NCBI RefSeq assembly: GCF_001427605.1 | Contig: NZ_LMGZ01000012.1 | Coordinates: 298,807 to 362,806 of the forward strand | From: Devosia sp. Root635 | GTDB taxonomy: Bacteria > Pseudomonadota > Alphaproteobacteria > Rhizobiales > Devosiaceae | DNA length: 64,000 nt | Reading direction: 5' to 3' | Shown here: positions 36,790-46,724 of the stretch, piece after piece | How the letters are laid out: each line of letters opens with the position of its first letter | Position numbering within the stretch: the stretch's first letter is position 1 | Position numbers and translations under genes: made by a program | The notes under the pieces: generated by a model | What the model was told of the DNA's origin: nothing | Seen by the model: the letters and a program-made list of their open reading frames with translations, nothing else | The model's database searches: none

Positions 36790-37773
36790 TTATCCCCAGG
36801 GACCGCGTTGTCCGCCATCCTCGTCGGTCCGTCCGACGGTCGGCACGCGCCAGCCGCCGCCGATATCGCGTCCGGTCGAAACCGGCTGAGGGCGGGGCTG
36901 AGGCCTGCGGCCCTTATCGTCCACCTGCATGCTGGCTGCAAGCTTGCGCAAGGCCTCGATGCGATTGGCCGTGTCCGGGTGGGTCGAAAACAGGTTGTCC
37001 ATGCGCTGACCGGAGAGGGGATTGATGATGTACATATGGGCCATGGCCGGATTGCGCTCGGCGGCGACATTGACCTGTCGGCCGGCAAGGCCGGCGATTT
37101 TCTGCAGCGCCGAGGCGAGGGCCAGCGGATCACCGGATATTTCGGCGCCGTCGCGATCGGCCTCGTATTCGCGGGTGCGGCTCACCGCCATCTGCACCAG
37201 CATGGCGGCGACGGGGGCGAGGAAGACCATCAGCAGCGCGCCGATGCCGCCCAGCGGATTGTCGCGGTTATTGCCGCCGCCAAAGAACAGGCCGAACTGC
37301 GCCAGGGCCGAAATGGCGCCGGCAAAGGTAGCGGTGATGGTCATGGTGAGGGTGTCGCGGCTGCGGATATGGGCCAGCTCGTGAGAAATCACCGCCGCCA
37401 CTTCGCGGGTTTCGAGATGCTTGAGCAGGCCGGCCGAGACGGCAACGGCGGCGTTCTGCGGATTGCGGCCGGTGGCGAAGGCATTGGGCTGGTCGGACTG
37501 GATGACATAGACCGCAGGAGTGGGAATACCGGCCTTGCGCGAGAGGATATCGACCATGTCATAGAGCTCGGGCACGCGGCTCCGCTCCACCGGCACGGCA
37601 TTCTGCATGCGCAAGACCAGCTTGTCGGAATTCCAGTAGCCGAACAGATTGGTCACCAGCGCGAAGCCGAAGGCGATCATCATGCCCCCGGTGCCGCCGA
37701 TGAAATAGCCGACGGCCATGAACAGCGCGGTGAGCGCGGCAAGCAGGACAGTGGTGCGGAACGCATTGAACAT
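36790..37773 (-). CDS. htpX: Membrane zinc metalloprotease HtpX
   Basis: A 327-residue M48 protease of the inner membrane that degrades damaged membrane proteins. Two N-terminal helices (about 7-27, 31-47), the zinc site HELAH at 131-135 followed by two further membrane segments, and the downstream glutamate in [17 protein letters not shown]. The C-terminal 30 residues are Gly/Pro/Arg-rich. The ATG at 37773 is supported by homology; the frame extends far upstream across the antiparallel DUF1674 gene. Often heat-shock controlled; no heat-shock promoter identified here. Confidence 0.93.
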   Translation of the reverse strand: MFNAFRTTVLLAALTALFMAVGYFIGGTGGMMIAFGFALVTNLFGYWNSDKLVLRMQNAVPVERSRVPELYDMVDILSRKAGIPTPAVYVIQSDQPNAFATGRNPQNAAVAVSAGLLKHLETREVAAVISHELAHIRSRDTLTMTITATFAGAISALAQFGLFFGGGNNRDNPLGGIGALLMVFLAPVAAMLVQMAVSRTREYEADRDGAEISGDPLALASALQKIAGLAGRQVNVAAERNPAMAHMYIINPLSGQRMDNLFSTHPDTANRIEALRKLAASMQVDDKGRRPQPRPQPVSTGRDIGGGWRVPTVGRTDEDGGQRGPWG

Positions 37774-37867
37774 CAGGAGCCCTTGGGTTCGAGTTCTCGA
37801 GCAATTATGTTGTGCGGCGATGGGTTCCATGCAAGCGGCATGACCAAATCGTAACCCGGATGCCAAA

Positions 37868-38065
37868 ATGAGCGACGACGAGAAAGAAACCCCGAGACCG
37901 CCGCTGAGCGAGGCGGCCAAGCGGGCACTGGCCGAGGCCAAGGCGCGACGGGCGGAAATCGACGCCAAGGGAGCGTTCGCGCCCAAGGAGCAGGGCGGGC
38001 GCGGCGGACTGGAGCCGGGCCGCTATGGCGACTGGGAGATCAAGGGGCTGACCAGCGATTTCTGA
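37868..38065 (+). CDS. DUF1674 protein (SDHAF4-like succinate dehydrogenase assembly factor)
   Basis: A 65-residue protein ending in the family signature [20 protein letters not shown]1674 is the bacterial counterpart of mitochondrial SDHAF4/Sdh8, which helps assemble flavinylated SdhA; that role is inferred for this protein. The N-terminal half is a charged helix with [16 protein letters not shown]. It is divergent from htpX and convergent with ccmG, six bases from the latter's stop. The sdh genes are not in the window. Confidence 0.85.
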   Translation: MSDDEKETPRPPLSEAAKRALAEAKARRAEIDAKGAFAPKEQGGRGGLEPGRYGDWEIKGLTSDF

Positions 38066-38071
38066 GGCGTG

Positions 38072-38605
38072 CTACCCGCGTGCCTTCTCGATGGCCGGCA
38101 GCAATTCGGTCTCGACCGCCTCCGGCGTCAGGGGGCCGACATGCTTGAAGGTGATGATGCCCTGGGGGTCGACCACGAAGGTTTCCGGTACGCCGTAGAC
38201 ACCCCAGTCGATGGAGACGCGGCGGTCGCGGTCGCTGCCGACGGCGTCGTAGGGATTGCCCAGTTCGGCGAGGAAGGCGCGGGCGTTTTCCGGGGCATCG
38301 GACTGGTTGATGCCGAACAGGCGGACGTCGGAAATGTCCTTGAGCGCTACCAGCAGCGGATGCTCGTCGCGGCAGGGGATGCACCAGGAGGCAAAGACAT
38401 TGACCACGGTCACCGCACCCTTGAGGCTCGCGGTATCGAAGCCGGGCACGCCGAGCTCGGGCACGGCTTCCATGGTGAAGACGGGGGCGGGCTTGTCGAT
38501 CAGCACCGAGCGGACGAGGGCCGGATCGCGATCGATGGAGAAGGCAAAGACAGCGACCAGCGCGATGAGCGCGATGAGCGGCAGCCCGAAGAGGACATAG
38601 CGCAT
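38072..38605 (-). CDS. ccmG: Thiol:disulfide interchange protein CcmG (DsbE)
   Basis: A 177-residue periplasmic membrane-anchored thioredoxin that keeps apocytochrome c (through CcmH) reduced for heme attachment. One N-terminal membrane helix (about 5-23), then the thioredoxin fold with active site C75-I-P-C78 in FASWCIPCRDEH and the CcmG insertion GINQSDAPENARAFL. The cis-proline region is VYGVPETFVVD. Its start overlaps the ccmD stop by one base. It is last in ccmABCDG. Confidence 0.93.
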   Translation of the reverse strand: MRYVLFGLPLIALIALVAVFAFSIDRDPALVRSVLIDKPAPVFTMEAVPELGVPGFDTASLKGAVTVVNVFASWCIPCRDEHPLLVALKDISDVRLFGINQSDAPENARAFLAELGNPYDAVGSDRDRRVSIDWGVYGVPETFVVDPQGIITFKHVGPLTPEAVETELLPAIEKARG

Positions 38606-38748
38606 CAGCGGCGGGCTTCCAGCGCGGCGAGCTTTTTCGCGGTGGCGCGGGCGTCATACAGCGTCCAGGCGATCAGCCCGGCCACGCCGATCGCGACGCC
38701 GATATAGGCCCAGACGATGAAGACGGCGTGTGGTCCGAGATCGATCAT
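38605..38748 (-). CDS. ccmD: Heme exporter subunit CcmD
   Basis: A 47-residue single-span membrane protein that helps release holo-CcmE from CcmABC. It shows the family pattern: a short N terminus with GPHAVFIVWAY, one membrane helix to about residue 30, and the basic cytoplasmic tail YDARATAKKLAALEARR. It overlaps the ccmC stop by 4 bases and ccmG by one, so all three are tightly coupled. Confidence 0.9.
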   Translation of the reverse strand: MIDLGPHAVFIVWAYIGVAIGVAGLIAWTLYDARATAKKLAALEARR

Positions 38749-39506
38749 GCGGGCTCTCCCTGTGCAGCCCTGCGCTGCAGGGTCATCACGCGGCGGCGCT
38801 TGACCTCGGTATGCATGGCCTTGAGCTGCAGCGTGATGAACAGGAAGGTGAAGGCGAAGAACATGATGAAAAGCGGGGTCAGGATCGAGCCCGGCATGCG
38901 CGGGCCATCGGCGCGGAAGACGCTGGCCGGCTGGTGCAGCGTGCTCCACCAATCGACCGAGAACTTGATGATCGGGATGTTGACCGCGCCGATGAGGGTG
39001 AAGACGGCGATGACGCGGGCGGCGCGGAGCTGGTCGTCGAAGGCCCGCCACAGGGCGACGATGCCGAGATAGATGAACAGCAGGACCAGGGTCGAGGTCA
39101 TGCGGCCGTCCCATTCCCAGAAGGTGCCCCAGGTCGGACGGCCCCAGAGCGAGCCGGTGAACAGGGCAAGCGCGGTGAACAGGGCGCCGAGCGGGGCGGC
39201 GGCTTTCATCGAGACGTCGGCCAGGGGATGGCGCCAGACCAAAGTGCCGAGCGCCGAGACCGCCATCACGCCGTAGACGAACTGGCTGAGCCAGGCATTG
39301 GGCACATGGACATACATGATGCGCACGGTATCGCCCATCTGGTAGTCCGCGGGCGAATTGAAAAAGGCGAAATAGAGCCCCACCACGAAGACCAGGGCGG
39401 TGAGGATGGTCAGCGGCCACAGCAGCGGCCGCGTCCAGATGACAAACTGCCCCGGATGGGCGATGCGGCTCCACCAGCTCTGCTTTTGTGTCGTGTCTAG
39501 GGTCAT
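38745..39506 (-). CDS. ccmC: Heme exporter permease CcmC
   Basis: A 253-residue integral membrane protein with six predicted helices that transfers heme to CcmE. The tryptophan-rich periplasmic motif appears as WGTFWEWDGRMTS, with conserved heme-ligand histidines expected near MYVHVPNAW and FSVDWWSTLHQPAS. ATG at 39506, nine bases from the ccmB stop. The cluster continues to ccmD and ccmG; ccmE, ccmF and ccmH are not in the window. Confidence 0.94.
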   Translation of the reverse strand: MTLDTTQKQSWWSRIAHPGQFVIWTRPLLWPLTILTALVFVVGLYFAFFNSPADYQMGDTVRIMYVHVPNAWLSQFVYGVMAVSALGTLVWRHPLADVSMKAAAPLGALFTALALFTGSLWGRPTWGTFWEWDGRMTSTLVLLFIYLGIVALWRAFDDQLRAARVIAVFTLIGAVNIPIIKFSVDWWSTLHQPASVFRADGPRMPGSILTPLFIMFFAFTFLFITLQLKAMHTEVKRRRVMTLQRRAAQGEPA

Positions 39507-39515
39507 GTGATCGCT

Positions 39516-40169
39516 CTAATCTTCGCCCGAGCTTATCGCAAGGGCGGCGGCGAAGGGAGCCAGGGCCACGGCCATGAGGCTCAATGCCGCAAGAAACAGC
39601 AAAGCGGCTGATGATTGGGTGGCGGTGATGCTGCCGGTGCCGAAGATCAGCACCGGTATCGACAGCGGGGCGATGAGGATGGGCGCGATGAGCCCGCCGC
39701 GGCGGATCGATACGGTCACCGCGGCCCCGACGGCGCCGAAAGCCGCTAAAGCCGGGGTGCCTACAGCCAACGAGAGCAGCACGCGCCAGAAGGTTTCGAG
39801 CTCCATGGCCAGCAGCATGGCGAGCAGGGGCGAGGCCAGGAGCAGCGGCAGAGCCGAGACCAGCCAGTGGACGATCAACTTTGCGGCAACGACGGCGCTG
39901 AGCGACAGGTCGGCCTGGCGCAGCAGGATCAGCGAGCCGTCCTCGTGGTCTGGGCGGAACAGCCGGTCGAGCCCGAGCAGCATGGCGAGGAAGGCCGCGA
40001 TCCAGACAATGCCGGGGGCGATGCGGGCCAGCAGGTCCCGATCGGGCCCCACGGCGAAGGGCACGATGGCGCCCACAATGACGAAAAACAGCACCAGCGT
40101 CAGCATATCGCCGCCGCCGCGCAAGGCGAGGCGCAGTTCGCGCCCCAGCATGGCGCGGAAGGCGGTCAT
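39516..40169 (-). CDS. ccmB: Heme exporter permease CcmB
   Basis: A 217-residue integral membrane protein with six hydrophobic segments, the ABC-transporter permease partner of CcmA in the CcmABC complex releasing heme-loaded CcmE. It begins FRAMLGRELRLALRGGGDMLTLVLFF and contains LFRPDHEDGSLILL, which is typical. It overlaps the ccmA stop by 4 bases. Confidence 0.93.
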   Translation of the reverse strand: MTAFRAMLGRELRLALRGGGDMLTLVLFFVIVGAIVPFAVGPDRDLLARIAPGIVWIAAFLAMLLGLDRLFRPDHEDGSLILLRQADLSLSAVVAAKLIVHWLVSALPLLLASPLLAMLLAMELETFWRVLLSLAVGTPALAAFGAVGAAVTVSIRRGGLIAPILIAPLSIPVLIFGTGSITATQSSAALLFLAALSLMAVALAPFAAALAISSGED

Positions 40170-40816
40170 GGTGGCGCTCCGGAATTTCTGGCTCCCAGCA
40201 CCAGGGTTTCCATGCGGGAAGGATCAGGCAGGGTGATGGGATCGTGGGTGGCGGCGACCGCGATGCCCCCCATGTCGAGATGCCGGTCGAGCAGCCGGGT
40301 CACTAGGTCGTGGCCTTCGCTGTCGAGCGCCGCGGCGGGTTCGTCCAGGAGCCAGAGCGGGCGCAGGCTGACCAGCAGGCGGGCCAGAGCCAGCCGGCGC
40401 GACTGCCCGGCCGAAAGATAGCCGGCATCAAGATCGCCCAGCCGTCCCAGCCCGACCTCCGCAAGGGCGTCGGCGACCGACAAGCCGGTGGTGCCATTGA
40501 CCGCGGCCCAGAAGCCGAGATTTTCGGCCACGGTCAGCCGGGGTTTGATGGCATTGCGATGGCCGCAATAGTGCAGGGCCGGTCCCGCTTCCGCCTCGCC
40601 TCCTTCCAGGGCGAAAAAACCGTCAAGCGGCGCGACGATGCCCGACAGCGTCAGCAGCAGCGTGGTCTTGCCCGACCCATTGGCGCCGCGCAGCAGCAGG
40701 CAACGTCCGGGCGCGACCGCAAAGGCCAGTTCATGGGTCAGCGCCATGCCGCCCCGCCCGCAAACGAGGCCGGTGGCAACGAGGCTCAGCGGGGAAAAGA
40801 CTTGCCGTTCGGTCAT
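40166..40816 (-). CDS. ccmA: Heme exporter ATP-binding protein CcmA
   Basis: A 216-residue ABC ATPase. Walker A GANGSGKT is at 44-51, the signature is LSAGQSRRLALARLL, and Walker B is LWLLDEPAAALD, with a switch histidine in VAATHDP. It drives release of holo-CcmE rather than heme export. ATG at 40816, divergent from acnA across a 170-base promoter region with a palindrome. Confidence 0.94.
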   Translation of the reverse strand: MTERQVFSPLSLVATGLVCGRGGMALTHELAFAVAPGRCLLLRGANGSGKTTLLLTLSGIVAPLDGFFALEGGEAEAGPALHYCGHRNAIKPRLTVAENLGFWAAVNGTTGLSVADALAEVGLGRLGDLDAGYLSAGQSRRLALARLLVSLRPLWLLDEPAAALDSEGHDLVTRLLDRHLDMGGIAVAATHDPITLPDPSRMETLVLGARNSGAPP

Positions 40817-40869
40817 GACCCCTTCTCGTATTGAACCCAAGGTCACACTGGCAAGCCCATTCGTCTTTC

Positions 40870-40887
40870 TCTATAAGCCCTTATAGA
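40870..40887. promoter_or_regulatory. Palindrome TCTATAAG-CC-CTTATAGA between ccmA and acnA
   Basis: A perfect 8-base dyad in the divergent promoter region, about 54 bases from the ccmA start and 100 bases from acnA. Both sides encode iron-linked functions (cytochrome maturation and a 4Fe-4S enzyme), so an iron- or Fe-S-responsive regulator is possible. It does not clearly match the Irr or RirA motifs I know. Confidence 0.4.
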
Positions 40888-40986
40888 TTGGAGTCATTCC
40901 AGGAAAGGCGGCGCTGTTGAGCGGTTTTCGGGTGGTTTACCCGGACCGGCGCGCTTGCCGCAACCGAACAGGATTAGGGCGGAACC

Positions 40987-43659
<2,673 letters not shown>

Positions 43660-43689
43660 AGCGCAAACCGCTGCGATCCGAAAATGCAA

Positions 43690-43717
43690 AAGGCCCCGCT
43701 TGCGGGGCCTTTTCTTT
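43690..43717 (+). terminator. Rho-independent terminator of acnA
   Basis: AAGGCCCCGC-TT-GCGGGGCCTT followed by TTCTTT, 30 bases after the acnA stop. It may also serve the convergent HTH gene on the other strand, where the A-tract provides Ts. Confidence 0.85.
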
Positions 43718-43734
43718 GCTGTGGCGGTTCCGAT

Positions 43735-43938
43735 TCAGGGAATGGCGAAGCCGCGCTCGGAATAGTCCCGCAGCTTGTTGCGCAAGGTCCTGATCGAAAT
43801 GCCCAGGATCGCGGCAGCGTGGGTGCGGTTGCCCTCGGTTTGCCGCAAGGTGGCGAGAATCAGATTCAGTTCGACGTCGGCAACGGCTAATCCCACCAGA
43901 GCCTCGGCGGCCGAGATATCGGGATTGAAGTCCTGCAT
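43735..43938 (-). CDS. Orphan Fis-type helix-turn-helix protein
   Basis: A 67-residue protein that is almost only a Fis/NtrC-type DNA-binding domain: VADVELNLILATLRQTEGNRTHAAAILGISIRTLRNKLRDY at about 19-59. The segment VADVExxLIL-x-TL...GNRTHAAxILGISIRTLRNKL is very close to the C-terminal domain of FlbD-type sigma54 activators as I remember them, but there is no receiver or AAA+ domain. It may bind flagellar or sigma54-linked enhancer DNA as a competitor or helper; this is inference. ATG at 43938; a half-like CtrA motif (TTAA-N7-TAAA) lies at 44000. Confidence 0.8.
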   Translation of the reverse strand: MQDFNPDISAAEALVGLAVADVELNLILATLRQTEGNRTHAAAILGISIRTLRNKLRDYSERGFAIP

Positions 43939-44097
43939 GTCACATCACTTTCTGAGCCCCCAGGTCTGCTCAGAATGCCCCCAGCATTGCCTGCAATGGT
44001 TAACCAAAGATAAATATCGCGCAGTCAGCCGGCAAATGCCGTCTCTCACCCTCTTTTGACTGGCGGGGCTCGGCTGCCCCGGCTTACAACCTTGACC

Positions 44098-44838
44098 ATG
44101 ACGATCAGACCCCTGCTTGGCCCCGCTTTGGGCATTGTCGCACTCGCCGCCCTGGTCCATCCGGCCGGCGCCGAGAGCATGCGCGCGCGCCCCAAAGCGG
44201 TGGTGGAACTGTTCACGAGCCAGGGCTGCGCCCAGTGCCCGCCCGCCGATGCGTTGCTGACCGGGCTGGCCGAGGAAGGCGACGTGGTGGCGCTGGCCTA
44301 TCATGTCGACTACTGGGACTATGTCGGCTGGGAAGACACGTTCGGCGACGAGGATTATTCGGATCGCCAGCGCGCCTATGCCAAAAGCTGGGGCTCATCG
44401 CGCATCTACACCCCGCAGATGGTGGTCAACGGCGCCAAGGGTGTCGTGGGTTCGCGCCGCAGCGAGGTGCATGGGGCGCTCGACCGTGTTGCCGTCCTGC
44501 CGTTGGCAGTGGAGATTTCCCGCGACGGCGACATGCTCAAGGTGGCCATTCCGCCCGATACTAGCCTTAACGACGCGGTGGTCTGGATGGTCACCTATCT
44601 TGACCGGGCGGATGTGACCATCGAGAAGGGCGAAAATGCCGGCAAGTCCATGGTCTATACCCAGGTGGTGACCGGGCGCCAGGCGCTGGGCATGTGGGAA
44701 AGTGCCACCGGCGCCGATCTCAAGCTGCCGCTGCCTGAATTGCTCAGCGAAGACAGCACTGGCATCGCGGTGATCGTGCAGCAGGAACGCGCCGGACTGC
44801 CGGGGCCCATCCTGGGCGCGGCGACCTACGAGCGCTAG
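44098..44838 (+). CDS. DUF1223 secreted thioredoxin-like protein
   Basis: A 246-residue exported protein. Signal peptide residues 1-25 (ending HPAGA). The mature part begins with VVELFTSQGCAQCPPAD, a thioredoxin-like strand with a CAQC pair at 44-47, followed by YHVDYWDYVGWEDTF, both DUF1223 hallmarks. Function unknown; a periplasmic redox role is suggested by the CxxC. The ATG at 44098 places the signal peptide at the N terminus. Its TAG stop codon is part of the CTAG left boundary of the adjacent inverted-repeat element. Confidence 0.85.
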   Translation: MTIRPLLGPALGIVALAALVHPAGAESMRARPKAVVELFTSQGCAQCPPADALLTGLAEEGDVVALAYHVDYWDYVGWEDTFGDEDYSDRQRAYAKSWGSSRIYTPQMVVNGAKGVVGSRRSEVHGALDRVAVLPLAVEISRDGDMLKVAIPPDTSLNDAVVWMVTYLDRADVTIEKGENAGKSMVYTQVVTGRQALGMWESATGADLKLPLPELLSEDSTGIAVIVQQERAGLPGPILGAATYER

Positions 44839-44982
44839 GACCAATCGCCATTCAGCCGATGCTGGCCTGCAAATGCCAGTTTTCTGCGCTTCCGGTGCTC
44901 ACGTACTGAACGTACGCTGCGCTCCGGTTCTCGAAAACCGACATTTTCGGCTCAGCCTGGGCTGAATGGCGATTGGTCCTAG
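44835..44982. mobile_element. MITE-like element with 19-base terminal inverted repeats and CTAG duplication
   Basis: CTAG + GACCAATCGCCATTCAGCC on the left (44835-44857) is mirrored exactly by GGCTGAATGGCGATTGGTC + CTAG on the right (44960-44982). The 148-base element has no open frame. The interior holds a second imperfect palindrome centred on ACGTACTGAACGTACG. CTAG fits the YTAR-type target duplicated by IS5-group elements, so it may be mobilised by such a transposase in trans. No transposase of that type is in the window. Confidence 0.7.
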
Positions 44983-45002
44983 AGCATGTCCTGCCAGGGC
45001 AC

Positions 45003-45122
45003 AAAAAAGTCCCGCCCCTGGGGGCAGGGACGGGAAGGTCTGACTGGTCAACTCAATATAGGGGCGGCTGACACCCAGGCTTCTGGGTTTGGGGGCTCGG
45101 TCGGCCCGGATGCCAGCCACTG
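45003..45122 (-). ncRNA. Candidate small RNA with strong terminator
   Basis: On the minus strand, a terminator (stem at 45009-45031: GTCCC-T-GCCC / GGGC-GGGAC, then six Ts) has no coding gene upstream to serve. Just before it a second structure can form: GGCTGGCA (45118-45111) pairs with TGTCAGCC (45073-45066), enclosing the hairpin ACCCAG-AAGC-CTGGGT (45088-45073). The 5' end and promoter are not defined; upstream sequence to about 45240 may be included. It lacks the conserved cores of SRP RNA and RNase P RNA. The rest of the 44983-45261 gap holds nothing else I recognise. Confidence 0.42.
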
Positions 45123-45261
45123 GAGGCAATGACTGAACAATGGCTGACCATTCTGGCGTGTTCACGGACAGATTGTGACCGAATTGGGGTTTTTGCATCC
45201 GCCAACTCGCCCTTGCATCCGCCGACAAATCCCGCAATCATGACAGCATGTTGACACGGAG

Positions 45262-45663
45262 TTGATCCGACCGGTGCAGGGCCGCACGCCGAGTGACAGA
45301 ACCGTCAGTCTTTCGCTGGTCCATGCCGGCGATGCGCCATTGAGCCCGGCGCCTGCCAAGATCCCCGCCATCGTTGCCTTCGACCGCAAGGAACTCCATC
45401 TCATCCTCAACGTCTATGGCCGCAAGGTCGGGCAGGGGGAATGGCGCGACTATGCCATGGACTTCCTGCGCGAGCGGGCGGTGTTTTCCATCTATGCCCG
45501 CGTCTCCGAGCGGCCGCTCTTCATCATCGAAAAGACGCCGCGCCTGCGCAACCGGCAGGGGCAATATGCGGTGACCAACCAGCAGGGCCGCATCCTCAAG
45601 CGTGGTCACGAGCTGGCGCAGGTGCTGCGCGTGCTCGATCCGCAACTGGCGGTGGTGGGGTGA
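45262..45663 (+). CDS. DUF2794 domain protein
   Basis: A protein of about 133 residues, mostly a DUF2794 domain: VAFDRKELHLILNVYGRKVGQGEWRDYAMDFL at about 37-68, then AVFSIYARVSERPLFIIEKTPRLR and the C-terminal ILKRGHELAQVL. Function unknown; the family is confined largely to alphaproteobacteria. The start is uncertain: TTG at 45262 has GGAG immediately in front (too close), GTG at 45274 is the alternative. It overlaps the next gene by 4 bases. Confidence 0.82.
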   Translation: MIRPVQGRTPSDRTVSLSLVHAGDAPLSPAPAKIPAIVAFDRKELHLILNVYGRKVGQGEWRDYAMDFLRERAVFSIYARVSERPLFIIEKTPRLRNRQGQYAVTNQQGRILKRGHELAQVLRVLDPQLAVVG

Positions 45664-46130
45664 GCCTGATCGTCCGTCCGGCCCGCGAGGCGGACGTGCC
45701 CGAGATGAGCCGCTTGCTTATCGCCTCCATTACCGAACTCTGCGCCGCCGATCATGGCGGGCGCCCCGAGCAACTGGCCGCCTGGACCGCCAACAAGGAC
45801 GAGGCGGGCGTGCGCGCCATGATCGACAACGCGGCCCTCTGCCTGCTGGTGGCCGAGTTGGACGGTCGCCTCGCCGCAGTCGGCGCCGTGGTGCCGGCAA
45901 ATGGCGAGGTGGCGCTCAACTATGTCGATCCCGGCAGGCGGTTTCGCGGGGTCAGTAAGGCGCTGCTGGCGGCACTCGAATCCGAATTGCAGGGGCATGG
46001 CGTGATCGAGGCGCAACTGACCAGCACGATGACTGCCCGCGCCTTCTACCATGCCGCCGGCTGGACCGATGACGACGACAGGGTCGCCTGCCAGGGCGGC
46101 AGCGGCTATCGCATGACCAAGTGCCTCTAA
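45660..46130 (+). CDS. GNAT-family N-acetyltransferase
   Basis: A 156-residue acetyl-CoA-dependent acetyltransferase. LIVRPAREADVPEMSRLL at the N terminus is a typical first strand and helix. The acetyl-CoA pyrophosphate region is GRRFRGVSKALLAALE, which lacks a full Q/RxxGxG/A loop (RFRGVS), and the C-terminal part contains ARAFYHAAGW. The substrate is unknown. The start is GTG at 45660 in a GTGA overlap with the DUF2794 gene. Convergent with the next acetyltransferase, overlapping by 4 bases. Confidence 0.8.
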   Translation: MSLIVRPAREADVPEMSRLLIASITELCAADHGGRPEQLAAWTANKDEAGVRAMIDNAALCLLVAELDGRLAAVGAVVPANGEVALNYVDPGRRFRGVSKALLAALESELQGHGVIEAQLTSTMTARAFYHAAGWTDDDDRVACQGGSGYRMTKCL

Positions 46131-46624
46131 AGCGCCAGCTGCAGATGCACGATGTCGTGCCAGCGGTCGAATTTTAGGCCTACCGCCTCGTAGCGGCCGA
46201 CATGGCGGAAGCCAAATTTTTCGTGGAGGCGAATCGAATTGGCGGTGTCGGCGGTGATGACGGCAATCATCTGCTTGAAGCCAAAGACCCGTGACCGGGC
46301 GATCAGCTCGGTCAACATGCGTCGGCCGAGGCCCTTTCCCTTGGCGTCGGGACGCAGGTAGATCGAATCCTCGCAGGTGAAGCGATAGGCGGCGCGCGGC
46401 CGGTAGAAGCTGGCATAGGCATAGCCCAGCACCTCTCCATCCGCCTCGGCGACGATCAGCGGGTGGCCCAGCGCGACCAGGTGGCCGAATTTTTCGGCCA
46501 TGGCCGGCTCGCCGGGCGCCTCGGTATCGAAGGTGATGGCCGTCTGCTCGACATAATGCCGGTAGATGGCTGTGATGGCGGGAATGTCGCGCCATTCGAA
46601 GGGGCGCAAGATGACGTCTGACAC
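46127..46624 (-). CDS. Phosphinothricin acetyltransferase-like GNAT protein
   Basis: A 165-residue GNAT enzyme of the Pat/YncA group that N-acetylates small amines such as phosphinothricin or methionine sulfoximine-type compounds; the natural substrate here is unknown. Landmarks: RPFEWRDIPAITAIYRHYVE, TFDTEAP, GYAYASFYRPRAAYRFTCEDSIYL and the CoA loop KGKGLGRRML, with FGFRHVGRYEAVGLKFDRW near the end. The start is GTG at 46624, before the terminator of the BI-1 gene. Confidence 0.87.
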   Translation of the reverse strand: MSDVILRPFEWRDIPAITAIYRHYVEQTAITFDTEAPGEPAMAEKFGHLVALGHPLIVAEADGEVLGYAYASFYRPRAAYRFTCEDSIYLRPDAKGKGLGRRMLTELIARSRVFGFKQMIAVITADTANSIRLHEKFGFRHVGRYEAVGLKFDRWHDIVHLQLAL

Positions 46625-46644
46625 GGGCGGCTCGACAAAACAAA

Positions 46645-46676
46645 GGGGACCGCAACCCTTTTAGGCTGCGGTCCCC
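46645..46676 (-). terminator. Rho-independent terminator of the Bax-inhibitor gene
   Basis: Perfect 10-base arms GGGGACCGCA / TGCGGTCCCC around a 12-base loop. On the minus strand TTTGTTTTG follows. It is 50 bases beyond the stop at 46725. Confidence 0.85.
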
Positions 46677-46724
46677 GCTATCGTCCAACCAAATTGCTTG
46701 ATTCAGCGATCAAGCAGGCCATTG

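Noticed and set aside
45003..45240. Interpretation of the minus-strand structured region as SRP RNA, RNase P RNA or tmRNA
   Set aside because: The conserved cores expected for those RNAs are absent; kept only as an unnamed small-RNA candidate.
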